Shown here: positions 43,679 to 52,210 of the stretch, piece after piece
How positions within the stretch are numbered: the first letter of the stretch is position 1
Layout: each line of letters begins with the position of its first letter
Program-made: the position numbers and the translations under genes
Assembly: GCF_001692325.1 (NCBI RefSeq)
Contig: NZ_LXKN01000032.1
Span: 186,001-250,000 of the forward strand
Length of the DNA stretch: 64,000 bases
Source of the DNA: Rhizobium sp. AC27/96
GTDB lineage: Bacteria > Pseudomonadota > Alphaproteobacteria > Rhizobiales > Rhizobiaceae
Direction of reading: 5' to 3'
Notes under the pieces: model-generated
Seen by the model: only the letters and a program-made list of their open reading frames with translations
Database searches by the model: none
What the model was told of the DNA's origin: nothing

Positions 43679-45562
43679 ATGGCAACCACGTCCGTGGCCG
43701 AGACGACGAGTCGAGGCATGACCAGGGAAGAGAAGAAGGTCATCTTCGCCTCTTCGCTCGGTACAGTGTTCGAATGGTACGACTTCTATCTCTACGGGTC
43801 CCTGGCCGCATTCATCGGCGCAGCCTTCTTCAGTGACTACCCGGAGGCAACCCGCAACATCTTTGCCTTGCTTGCGTTTGCCGCAGGCTTCCTCGTCCGG
43901 CCCTTCGGCGCGCTGGTCTTCGGACGGATCGGCGATCTCGTCGGCCGCAAATACACCTTCCTGGTCACGATCCTGATCATGGGTCTGTCGACCTTTCTCG
44001 TGGGTATCTTGCCCGGCTCGGCCAGCTGGGGTTTCGCGGCACCGGTCATCCTGATCGTGCTGCGCATGTTGCAGGGCCTGGCGCTCGGCGGTGAATACGG
44101 CGGCGCGGCCACCTATGTCGCCGAACATGCGCCGAATGACCGGCGCGGTTTCTACACCTCGTGGATCCAGACCACGGCAACGCTCGGTCTGTTCCTGTCG
44201 CTTATCGTGATCCTGGTGGTGCAGAATTGGCTTGGCAAGGATGCTTTTGCCGCCTGGGGATGGCGTATTCCCTTCATTCTCTCCTTCGTTCTTCTCGGCA
44301 TTTCCGTCTGGATCCGGCTATCTCTGAGTGAATCGCCGGCTTTCAAGAAGATGAAGGAAGAGGGCAAGGGCTCGAAGGCGCCGCTGTCTGAAGCCTTCGG
44401 ACAATGGAAGAACGCCCGGATCGCACTGCTCGCCCTTCTCGGCCTCACCGCCGGCCAGGCCGTCGTCTGGTATGCGGGCCAGTTCTATTCGCTGTTCTTT
44501 CTGCAGAACGTGCTGAAGGTCGATGGCCAGTCGGTCAACATCATGATCGCGATCGCACTTCTGATCGGCAGCGGCTTCTTCGTGTTCTTCGGCTGGCTCT
44601 CCGACAAGATCGGCCGCAAGCCGATCATCATGGCAGGCCTTGCCCTGGCGATCCTTACCTATTTCCCGCTGTTCAAGGCATTGACCGGCGCGGCAAATCC
44701 AGCCCTTGCCCAGGCAGAACAAACCGTCCGCGCCACCGTAACGGCGGCACCGGGCGATTGCACCTTCCAGTTCAATCCCGTGGGAACGGCGAAATTCAAC
44801 AATTCCTGCGATATTGCGACATCATTCCTCTCCAAGAGTTCGGTTCCATACACGGTGGTTGACGGCCCGGCTGGGCAGCCAGCAACCGTCAAGGTGGGCG
44901 ACGCAACCATAGCTTCCTACGACGCCGTCGCCGCAGGAGCCGCCGCTGCGGCCAAGAGCGTAGCCTTCACGCATGACATGAACCTCGCCCTGCAGAAGGC
45001 CGGCTTCCCGCTGGCGCGCGATCCCGCCAAGGTGCCGGATGCCAAGCTTGATGGCTTCATTGCCGCAAATCCGGAACTCGGGCTCAATGCGGCAACGGTG
45101 CGGGCCGGCGACAAGACCGTCACGCCCGTCGCCGATCTGATCAAGGCGAAGCTCTTGACGGCGGACCAGGCCGGCGGCGCAACCGACATGCCGGTCTATA
45201 CGATCCCCAATGGCGGCGCCTTCAAGATGGTCGCCGATCCCTCGGCGATCAATTGGCCGCTGACGATCGCCATCCTGACCATTCTCGTCATCTACGTGAC
45301 CATGGTCTATGGCCCGATTGCGGCAATCCTGGTGGAGATGTTCCCGACCCGCATCCGCTATACCGGCATGTCCTTGCCCTATCATATCGGCAACGGCTGG
45401 TTCGGCGGCCTGCTTCCGGCAACGGTCTTTGCGATGAGCGCCGCCAAGGGCGATATCTACTATGGGCTATGGTATCCGATTGCGGTCGCCGCAATGACGC
45501 TGGTCATCGGCCTCATCTTCATTCGCGAGACCAAGGGCATCGATCTCAACACCATCAAGTAA
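43679..45562 (+). CDS. Metabolite:H+ symporter (MFS, MHS family) with a long insertion
   Basis: This 627-residue carrier starts like MHS-family symporters for organic acids or osmolytes (FASSLGTVFEWYDFYLYG; RPFGALVFGRIGDLVGRK; LQGLALGGEYGGAATYVAEH). Residues ~338-523, after GLALAILTYFPLFKAL, are an alanine-rich hydrophilic insertion of about 185 residues with two cysteines (near 361 and 377). The last helices resume at WPLTIAILTILVIYV with the usual EMFPTRIRYTGMSLPYHIGNG. Typical MHS carriers are 430-500 residues. The ATG has GGGAGG eight bases upstream. Confidence 0.87.
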   Translation: MATTSVAETTSRGMTREEKKVIFASSLGTVFEWYDFYLYGSLAAFIGAAFFSDYPEATRNIFALLAFAAGFLVRPFGALVFGRIGDLVGRKYTFLVTILIMGLSTFLVGILPGSASWGFAAPVILIVLRMLQGLALGGEYGGAATYVAEHAPNDRRGFYTSWIQTTATLGLFLSLIVILVVQNWLGKDAFAAWGWRIPFILSFVLLGISVWIRLSLSESPAFKKMKEEGKGSKAPLSEAFGQWKNARIALLALLGLTAGQAVVWYAGQFYSLFFLQNVLKVDGQSVNIMIAIALLIGSGFFVFFGWLSDKIGRKPIIMAGLALAILTYFPLFKALTGAANPALAQAEQTVRATVTAAPGDCTFQFNPVGTAKFNNSCDIATSFLSKSSVPYTVVDGPAGQPATVKVGDATIASYDAVAAGAAAAAKSVAFTHDMNLALQKAGFPLARDPAKVPDAKLDGFIAANPELGLNAATVRAGDKTVTPVADLIKAKLLTADQAGGATDMPVYTIPNGGAFKMVADPSAINWPLTIAILTILVIYVTMVYGPIAAILVEMFPTRIRYTGMSLPYHIGNGWFGGLLPATVFAMSAAKGDIYYGLWYPIAVAAMTLVIGLIFIRETKGIDLNTIK

Positions 45563-45570
45563 CGCAACGA

Positions 45571-45603
45571 GGATGCCCGGCGCGCATGCCGCGCCGGGCA
45601 TCC
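45571..45603 (+). terminator. Strong GC-rich hairpin after the MHS transporter gene
   Basis: GGATGCCCGGCGCG and CGCGCCGGGCATCC form perfect 14-bp arms around a 5-nt loop, nine bases after the stop codon. The following CTTCATGCCTCTCTC is only weakly T-rich, so termination strength is uncertain. Confidence 0.6.
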
Positions 45604-45666
45604 CTTCATGCCTCTCTCTATGCGCCAACGGCTTACATCTGCGCAAAAAGAAATTTTTTCTATAGA

Positions 45667-45753
45667 ATGAGTGATGAAAGCAAGGCCGCTTCTTGTGATC
45701 GAGGAGCAGAAGCCTACTGCTGTCGCGGATCATCAACGACACTGCCTTCATGA
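45667..45753 (+). CDS. Possible 28-codon leader peptide before the sugar ABC ATPase
   Basis: This short frame begins MSDESKAASCDRG and ends SSTTLPS. Its TGA overlaps the ATPase start as ATGA, and the ATPase itself has no visible ribosome-binding site, so coupling from this leader would explain initiation. A weak AT-rich stretch precedes its own ATG. Three cysteines in 28 residues are unusual. Support is positional only. Confidence 0.3.
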   Translation: MSDESKAASCDRGAEAYCCRGSSTTLPS

Positions 45754-47231
45754 CTTTGCTGACTATCCAAAACCTGTCTCTTGCCTTCGGCTCAACCCAA
45801 GCCTTGGCCGACGCATCCTTGACCCTCGACCGTGGCGAGATCGTTGCCCTGATGGGAGCCAACGGCGCCGGCAAGTCGACGCTGGTGAAGATCCTCTCCG
45901 GCCTTCATCAGGCGGATTCGGGTACCATTCTATGGAACAGCGAACCCTATCGCGCCCATAGTCCGGCCGAGGCGGCGGCTCAAGGCATCGTCACCGTGCA
46001 TCAATCGACCGATGTTGTCGGTGTCGCAGGCCTATCGGTTGCCGATGCCCTTCTGCTCAACCAGTTCGTTGACGGACGCCAAGCATTCTTCCTGTCGAAA
46101 CGCTCCGTCCGGAGGAAGGCGGCAGCCATTCTCCAAGAAGCCGGTTTCGACCTGCCGCTTGACCGGGATTTCGGCGATCTTGGCACCGCCGACCGGCAGA
46201 TGGTCGCGATTGCCCGCGCCCTATCAAACAAGGCGCAACTACTGATCCTGGACGAGCCGACAGCCAGCCTTTCCGCGCGAGAAACGGCGCGGCTTTATGA
46301 CATCGTCCGCCAATTGAAAGCCCGCGGATTGGGCATTCTCTATATTTCCCATCGCACCGCCGACCTCGATGCGCTTGCCGATCGGGTCGTGGTGCTGCGC
46401 GGCGGCCGCAATGTCGGCGCCTTCGCAAGGCCGATCGATTTCGACATCGCCATCGAGACCATGATCGGCCGATCCATGAAAGCGGCGCGCCCCCATCGCC
46501 GCGAGCAGTTCGACCGCGTAGCGCTGGAACTTCGGGGTGTACGGCTTCTCGCCGACAGCGCCCCCTTCGATCTCAAGCTGCACGCAGGCGAAGTCGTCGC
46601 CATCACCGGCGTTCTGGGTGCGGGCAAGAGCCGGCTTCTCTCTACGCTTTTCGGCATAGAGCGCTTCGCAACGGGCGCAGCACTCCTCGACGGCGCGCCG
46701 TATAGGCCGACATCGCCCACCGAGGCGATTGCGCGCGGCGTCGTCATGGCGGCGGAAGATCGACATCGCTCCTCGCTGATGCCCGCCGACTGGCCGGGAG
46801 AAAGCATCGCCGCCACGATCAGCCTGCCGCATCTGAGCCAATGGTACCGATCCGGCTTCCTCTTTTCCGGACGAGAGACCCGCGAAGCGGAAACGGCAAT
46901 CAGGCGACTTGGCATAAAGGCGGCAGGCCCGGACGCATCGGTCTGGTCGCTTTCGGGCGGCAACCAGCAGAAGGTCGTACTGGCTCGCTGGGAGGCAGAG
47001 CCGAGCCGGCTGCTGCTCCTCGACGAGCCCTTCCAGGGCGTCGATGTCGGCGCGCGTCAGGACATTATCGCGGCCATACGCGCCCATAGCGACCGCGCCA
47101 CATTGATCGCTACTTCCGATCCGGAGGAAGCACTTGAGGTCGCCGACCGCGTGCTGGTGATGGAACATCATAGCCTGAAGGACGTCGCTTCCGCGACCGC
47201 CGGCGGCCGGCAGAATGAGGAATACGTCTGA
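45750..47231 (+). CDS. Sugar-type ABC importer, two-domain ATPase (RbsA-like)
   Basis: This 493-residue ATPase has two nucleotide-binding halves of the ribose/xylose class. Half one has Walker A GANGAGKS and Walker B LLILDEPTASLS. Half two has the variant LGAGKSRLL, signature LSGGNQQKV and LLLLDEPFQGVDVG, as usual for this class. The ATG at 45750 is the only start possible after an in-frame stop at 45696. It is the first gene of a four-gene operon; its stop overlaps the permease start. Confidence 0.9.
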   Translation: MTLLTIQNLSLAFGSTQALADASLTLDRGEIVALMGANGAGKSTLVKILSGLHQADSGTILWNSEPYRAHSPAEAAAQGIVTVHQSTDVVGVAGLSVADALLLNQFVDGRQAFFLSKRSVRRKAAAILQEAGFDLPLDRDFGDLGTADRQMVAIARALSNKAQLLILDEPTASLSARETARLYDIVRQLKARGLGILYISHRTADLDALADRVVVLRGGRNVGAFARPIDFDIAIETMIGRSMKAARPHRREQFDRVALELRGVRLLADSAPFDLKLHAGEVVAITGVLGAGKSRLLSTLFGIERFATGAALLDGAPYRPTSPTEAIARGVVMAAEDRHRSSLMPADWPGESIAATISLPHLSQWYRSGFLFSGRETREAETAIRRLGIKAAGPDASVWSLSGGNQQKVVLARWEAEPSRLLLLDEPFQGVDVGARQDIIAAIRAHSDRATLIATSDPEEALEVADRVLVMEHHSLKDVASATAGGRQNEEYV

Positions 47232-48265
47232 TGAGTGAAGGTACCGCCCAGATCGAGGAAAAGAGCAAATCGGCGAGCGTCCCGATCTCGCCGCGAGAAC
47301 TCGTGCGCAAAGGCGCGGTGTTTTTCCTGCTCTTTGCCCTTTTCCTCATCTTCAGCTTTGCCCAACCGGCCTTCATCAACATCAACAATCTGATGAGCGT
47401 CCTACAGGCGGTTTCCGTCGTCGCCATTATCGGCGCGGGCGTTACCGTGACACTCGCTATCGGCGGTTTCGATCTATCCGTCGGAGCGGTAGCCGCCTCA
47501 AGCGTCATGGCCGCCAGCTATGCGATGATCGTGCTTGATCTCAACGCCTATCAGACCGTGCCGCTGGTGCTTGCCTTCGGCGCATTGGTCGGGCTTACGA
47601 ACGCCCTGCTGATCGTCAAGCTGAAAGTGCCGGATCTGCTTGCCACACTTGCCACCATGTTCCTCTTAACCGGCCTCCAGCTCATCCCGACGGCCGGACG
47701 CTCGATTTCAGTGGGGCTGATCCTGCCCGATGGCACGGTGGCGACCGGCAAGGTCGACCCGGCCTTCCTGACTATCGGCCGCTCCAGCCTGTTCGGCACG
47801 ATTCCGCTGCCCGTGATCCTCATGCTCGTCGTCGCGCTCGTGCTTCATGTTCTGACCGAGCGCACACGGCTTGGGCGTCTGCTCTACGCAACCGGCGGCA
47901 ATGAAGCCGCGACGCGGCTGGCGGGGGCGAATATCGCTCGCTTGAAGACCTTCGCCTATGTGCTGTCAGGCGTCCTTGCCTCGCTCGGCGGCATTGTCGT
48001 TGCCGCCCGCGTCGGCCGTGGCGATGTCTCGTCCGGTGGCTCGCTGCTGATGGATTCCGTGGCCGCCTCCCTCATCGGTTTTGCCGTCCTCGGCCTGCGC
48101 CGGCCAAATGTTCTCGGCACGACAATTGGCGCGGTCTTCGTCGGCGTGCTCCTCAACGGGCTGACGATGCTGAACGCACCCTATTACACGCAGGACTTCA
48201 TAAAGGGCGCTGTTCTCGTCGGTGCGCTTGCACTTACCTATGGGATCAGCCGCGCCAAGGCCTGA
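47231..48265 (+). CDS. Sugar-type ABC importer permease (RbsC-like)
   Basis: This 344-residue membrane protein has 8-10 helices and the RbsC landmarks VTVTLAIGGFDLSVGAVAA and LLYATGGNEAATRLAGANI. The C-terminal SVAASLIGFAVLGLRRPNVLGTTIGAVFVGVLLNG is also typical. It starts one base into the stop of the ATPase gene. It forms the channel for the ligand delivered by the RbsB-like protein encoded next. Confidence 0.92.
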   Translation: MSEGTAQIEEKSKSASVPISPRELVRKGAVFFLLFALFLIFSFAQPAFININNLMSVLQAVSVVAIIGAGVTVTLAIGGFDLSVGAVAASSVMAASYAMIVLDLNAYQTVPLVLAFGALVGLTNALLIVKLKVPDLLATLATMFLLTGLQLIPTAGRSISVGLILPDGTVATGKVDPAFLTIGRSSLFGTIPLPVILMLVVALVLHVLTERTRLGRLLYATGGNEAATRLAGANIARLKTFAYVLSGVLASLGGIVVAARVGRGDVSSGGSLLMDSVAASLIGFAVLGLRRPNVLGTTIGAVFVGVLLNGLTMLNAPYYTQDFIKGAVLVGALALTYGISRAKA

Positions 48266-48314
48266 TAGCCGCTAAATTTCTACTCCAACTCTAAAACCTA
48301 ATGGATTTTCAACG

Positions 48315-49355
48315 ATGAAATTATTCAGCACCATCGCGGCCACCCTGATTGCAGGCTCGCTCTTTACGATGACGGCATCGGCAACAGGGCTTGTCGGAGC
48401 GCCCGCTCCTTTCGACAAAAAGACCGTCAATATCGCTGTCGTGAGTTTCCTCGGCAGTGGCGACTGGCTGCAGTCGTTCGAGGCTGGCGTGAAGCGGCAA
48501 GCCGATGCGCTCGGCGTGAACCTCACCGTTTCGCAGGCCCGCAACGACAATGATACGCAACGCAGCCTCATCGAACAGGCGATCAATCTCGGTGTCGACG
48601 GCATCATCATCAATAACGGACGGCCAGAAACCTTGAAGGATGTCGCACAAGAGGCGCTAGACAAGGGCATCAAGGTCGTCGCCTATGATGTGAACCTCGA
48701 CAATCCGCAGATCCCGCAAATCGAGCAGAGCGACAAGGACATGGCAAAGCTCGTGCTCGATCAGGCCGTCAAGGATAAGGGCGACGGCTTTACCGGCGGC
48801 GCCGTCTATGTCGCCGGCTTTGCACCGCTCGACCGCCGCTACGGCGTCTGGAAGGATTTCATCGCTCAGCACAATCTGAAGGAAAAGGCCGTATGGGGCG
48901 TGGTCAATGACACGGTTCCAGCCTCGGTCGCCGATCAGACGAAGGCAGTCCTGCGGGCAAATCCGGAGATTTCGGTGATCTTCACGCCATGGGACGAATT
49001 CGCAAAGGGCGCAAAGCTCGCCATCGACGAGCTTGGTGTCTCCAGCAAGGTCAAGATCTACGGCGTCGACATCTCCACGGCCGACATTCAATTGATCACC
49101 GAGCCGGATAGCGCTTGGGTTGCCACGGCTGCCACGAACGCCGCCGTTGTCGGCGAAGTCTCCGTTCGCGCGGTTTCTCTTGCCATTGCCGGCCAGTCCC
49201 CGGGCCGCTCCGTTCTTCTCCAGCCGACGCTCATTACCCGGGACGATCTGATCAACAACAAGATCGGCACGATCGAAGAGCTGCAGCAGAAATTTCCGGC
49301 CTTCCTGAAGAGCGATGCGGCAACTGCGCCCTGGATTCCGGCGGTCAAGAATTAA
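48315..49355 (+). CDS. Periplasmic sugar-type binding protein (RbsB-like)
   Basis: This 346-residue type I binding protein has a signal peptide (MKLFSTIAATLIAGSLFTMT, cleavage near ASA-TGLVG). The core includes VNIAVVSFLGSGDWLQSFEAG, RSLIEQAINLGVDGIIINNG and KIYGVDISTADIQLI. The ligand is unknown: the LacI/RbsB fold binds sugars, polyols and sometimes autoinducers. It is followed after 76 bp by the LVIVD gene, with a hairpin in between. Confidence 0.9.
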   Translation: MKLFSTIAATLIAGSLFTMTASATGLVGAPAPFDKKTVNIAVVSFLGSGDWLQSFEAGVKRQADALGVNLTVSQARNDNDTQRSLIEQAINLGVDGIIINNGRPETLKDVAQEALDKGIKVVAYDVNLDNPQIPQIEQSDKDMAKLVLDQAVKDKGDGFTGGAVYVAGFAPLDRRYGVWKDFIAQHNLKEKAVWGVVNDTVPASVADQTKAVLRANPEISVIFTPWDEFAKGAKLAIDELGVSSKVKIYGVDISTADIQLITEPDSAWVATAATNAAVVGEVSVRAVSLAIAGQSPGRSVLLQPTLITRDDLINNKIGTIEELQQKFPAFLKSDAATAPWIPAVKN

Positions 49356-49380
49356 TCTGAGCCTGCCTTCATGCAAATGT

Positions 49381-49398
49381 GCCGCCCGTCAGGGCGGC
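49381..49398 (+). terminator. Short GC hairpin after the binding-protein gene
   Basis: GCCGCCC and GGGCGGC pair around a GTCA loop, followed by GCTTCTCGTTCTTC. It may be a partial terminator that lowers expression of the downstream LVIVD gene relative to the binding protein. Confidence 0.5.
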
Positions 49399-49431
49399 GC
49401 TTCTCGTTCTTCGGATGATGTGAGAAGACAC

Positions 49432-50685
49432 ATGACATCGATCGACCTGCCCAAACCGGATTTTACCCGCAACATGACGCTGATCGGTCATAGCGATATC
49501 GGCGGTCGCGGCGACGGGCTGCAATTGATGGTCCATCGCGGGCACGCCTATGTCGCGCATCCCTGGTCGCAAGGCTTTTCGATCGTCGACGTGCGCGACC
49601 CCAGGAATGCGCGGACAGTGAATTATCTGCCGGCCCCGGCCAACAGCTGGAATATTCACCTTCAGACCCATGGCGACCTGCTGCTTGTCATCAACGCGCT
49701 GGATCTCTTTGCCGATGTGGAGACCTTTACCGACGAAAAGGCCTACTACACCCAATCGGTCGGAGAGACGGTGGCGTCCAGAAAGCGCGATCGTGCATGG
49801 ACTGCCGGCATGAGCGTCTTCGATATTTCCGCCCCCGACAGGCCGCGGAAGATCGGTCAGCTTGACGTCGAAGGCGTCGGCCTTCATCGCCTTTGGTATG
49901 TCGGCGGCCGTTATGCCTATGCTTCCGCACTGCTGGACGGCTTTACCGACTACATCTTCGTCACCATCGACATGGCCGATCCGACAAGGCCAACACTGGT
50001 CGGCCAATGGTGGCTTCCCGGCATGAACCGGGCAGCGGGTGAAACGCCGAATTGGGGCGACGGCAAGCGCTATGCACTGCACCACGCACTGGTCCACGGC
50101 GATACCGCCTATGCCTGCTGGCGCGATGGCGGACTGACCCTTCTCGACATCAGGGATCATTCCGCGCCAAAGCTCATCAAGCATCACAACTGGTGCCCGC
50201 CCTATGGCGGCGGAACGCACTCGCCGTTGCCGCTTCCCGGCCGGGAGCTTCTGGTGGTGGCGGATGAGGCAGTGCTCGACAATGAGGAGGACGGGCGAAA
50301 GCACACCTGGATCTTCGACATCCGCGTGCCAGAAAATCCAATCAGCATTTCGACCTTCCCGATCCCCGACGAGATCGACTACACCCGGAAGGGCGGCCAT
50401 TTCGGTCCGCACAATCTCCATGAAAACCGCCCGGGTTCGTTTGTCTCGGAAACGCTGATCTTCGCCACCTGGCAGAATGCCGGCATCCGCGCTTTCGATA
50501 TCTCCGATCCCTATCACCCGGTCGAAACGGGCGCTCTCGTCCCGACCGGACCGACGGCCATGACAGATCGGCGCCCGGGACGGCCGAAGGTGATCCAATC
50601 AGCGGATGTCTTCGTCGACGCAAACGGGCTGATCTACGCGACGGATTACAATGCCGGCCTGGAAATCATCGAATATGGCGGCTGA
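49432..50685 (+). CDS. LVIVD-repeat beta-propeller protein
   Basis: This 417-residue protein is built of repeats of the LVIVD type, each with a strand like FSIVDVRDPRNARTV, MSVFDISAPDRPRKIGQL, LTLLDIRDHSAPKLI or IRAFDISDPYHPVETG. They predict a seven- or eight-bladed propeller. There is no signal peptide, so it is expected in the cytoplasm, unlike many LVIVD proteins. Histidines in GLHRLW, ALHHALVHG and GPHNLHEN could form a metal or active site. It is the last gene of the sugar ABC operon and ends just before a terminator. It is perhaps a lactonase- or epimerase-like enzyme for the imported compound (inference). Confidence 0.8.
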   Translation: MTSIDLPKPDFTRNMTLIGHSDIGGRGDGLQLMVHRGHAYVAHPWSQGFSIVDVRDPRNARTVNYLPAPANSWNIHLQTHGDLLLVINALDLFADVETFTDEKAYYTQSVGETVASRKRDRAWTAGMSVFDISAPDRPRKIGQLDVEGVGLHRLWYVGGRYAYASALLDGFTDYIFVTIDMADPTRPTLVGQWWLPGMNRAAGETPNWGDGKRYALHHALVHGDTAYACWRDGGLTLLDIRDHSAPKLIKHHNWCPPYGGGTHSPLPLPGRELLVVADEAVLDNEEDGRKHTWIFDIRVPENPISISTFPIPDEIDYTRKGGHFGPHNLHENRPGSFVSETLIFATWQNAGIRAFDISDPYHPVETGALVPTGPTAMTDRRPGRPKVIQSADVFVDANGLIYATDYNAGLEIIEYGG

Positions 50686-50719
50686 GGGGTGCTCTCAGGC
50701 CTGCGAAACCTAAACCGTG

Positions 50720-50754
50720 ATCCGCCCGAAGCTTGCGCTTCGGGCGGATTTTTT
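50720..50754 (+). terminator. Rho-independent terminator of the sugar ABC operon
   Basis: Perfect 13-bp arms ATCCGCCCGAAGC/GCTTCGGGCGGAT with a TTGC loop are followed by a run of six T. It lies 35 bp after the LVIVD stop and 5 bp before the convergent aldo/keto reductase stop. Confidence 0.92.
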
Positions 50755-50759
50755 GCTGC

Positions 50760-51803
50760 TCAGACGACTTCGTCGTGCGATGGCTTTTCCCAGAGATTGA
50801 TGCCGCCTTCCACGGCATAGCGATCGATCTCCGCAAGCTCTTCCGGGCTGAATGTCAGGTCGTTGAGTGCAGCCACATTCTCTTCCACCTGACGCGCGGA
50901 GCTTGCGCCGATGAGCGCCGAGGTGACGCGTGGATCTCTCAGGACCCAGGCAATGGCAAGCTGGGCAAGCGATTGTCCCCGGCGCTTGGCGATCTCGTTG
51001 AGCGCCCGTGCGCGGTCGATGTTCTCTTCCTTCAAATGTTCCGGCCGCAGGAAATCGCCGCCGGGACGGTTGACGCGCGCATCCTCTGGAATTCCGTTCA
51101 GATACTTGTTCGTCAGCAATCCCTGGGCAAGCGGCGTAAAGGCAATGATACCTGCGCCCACTTCGTCGGAAGCCGCAATCAGATCCTTCTCGATCCAGCG
51201 GTTGAACAGGTTATAGGCCGGCTGGTTAATCAGCAGCGGTACCTGCCGCTCCTTGAGAAGGGCGGCAATTTCGCGCGTCTTGTTGCCGGAATAGGAGGAG
51301 ACGCCGACATAGAGCGCCTTGCCTTGCCGGACGGCCTGCGCCAGGGCGTCTGCAGTTTCTTCCAGCGGCGTCTCGGCATCGAAACGGTGGGAATAGAAAA
51401 TATCGACATAGTCGAGGCCAAGGCGACTGAGGCTCTGGTCGAGACTGGAGAGCAGCGCCTTCTTCGAGCCGCCGCCGCGACCATAGGGACCCGGCCACAT
51501 ATCCCAACCTGCCTTGGTCGAGATGATCAGCTCATCGCGATAGGAGGCGAGGTCCTGTTTCAGGATATGGCCGAAGTTGATCTCGGCGCTTCCAGCGGGC
51601 GGACCATAATTGTTGGCGAGATCGAAATGCGTGATGCCGAGATCGAAGGCCTTGAAGAGGATCGACCTTTGCGCATCGAGCGGTGTCGTATCACCAAAAT
51701 TGTGCCAGAGGCCAAAGGAGATTGCCGGCAGCTTCAGGCCGCTCCGGCCAACCCGGCGGAAATGGGCGGAGTCATAGCGTTCCGGATCGGGGTGGTAAGT
51801 CAT
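50760..51803 (-). CDS. Aldo/keto reductase (YghZ-like glyceraldehyde-3-phosphate reductase group)
   Basis: This 347-residue NADPH-dependent TIM-barrel reductase has the catalytic tetrad Asp and Tyr in FDLANNYGPPAGSAE, Lys in ISTKAG and His in FYSHRFD. The cofactor tail is SALIGASSARQVEEN. The sequence pattern (GPYGRGGGSKKAL, LNQPAYN-type INQPAYNLFNRW) matches E. coli YghZ/MgrA, which reduces L-glyceraldehyde 3-phosphate and methylglyoxal. The physiological substrate here is not fixed. It is convergent with the sugar ABC operon. Confidence 0.88.
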   Translation of the reverse strand: MTYHPDPERYDSAHFRRVGRSGLKLPAISFGLWHNFGDTTPLDAQRSILFKAFDLGITHFDLANNYGPPAGSAEINFGHILKQDLASYRDELIISTKAGWDMWPGPYGRGGGSKKALLSSLDQSLSRLGLDYVDIFYSHRFDAETPLEETADALAQAVRQGKALYVGVSSYSGNKTREIAALLKERQVPLLINQPAYNLFNRWIEKDLIAASDEVGAGIIAFTPLAQGLLTNKYLNGIPEDARVNRPGGDFLRPEHLKEENIDRARALNEIAKRRGQSLAQLAIAWVLRDPRVTSALIGASSARQVEENVAALNDLTFSPEELAEIDRYAVEGGINLWEKPSHDEVV

Positions 51804-52210
51804 GAATTGTCTTCCTGTTGGTCACACCGTGCGGGCGCCGGTTCGTTTGGACGAGGTCTGTGCTTGGGAACACTGACCCCAGTTTTGATCGTTATCGCGA
51901 TCTCGCGACGCAGGGAGAATGGCAGAGTCCAATTCGATAAGAAGCCATCCCATATTTTTTATCGGCTAAATCGGAGAAGTTTTTTCCAGCGCAGCCTGCA
52001 TGGGCTACGATAGTCTCGCATCAAGGCTCAAAGCCCCCATCGCGTGCGATCACCGATCTCTCTTCCGGATGATCGTTACCGTTGCCTTTTCGGCAATCGA
52101 TAGTGCGCATAATTGTTCTTTATTAGAACGCTGAATTCCCCCATCATCCCCGCATCGGTGGATAACGAGACGAAAAGTCCGATCGCCCGATCAACAGGGG
52201 AACTATCAGA
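51804..52210. other. Intergenic stretch upstream of the NitT-type importer
   Basis: This 407-bp divergent region serves the aldo/keto reductase and the NitT/TauT-type operon. It contains an inverted repeat GTTCT-TTATT-AGAAC at 52115-52129, 82 bp before the binding-protein start, and a LysR-like or other operator is possible there. The T-rich tract near 51980 follows no stem. No coding sequence was recognised. Confidence 0.4.
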
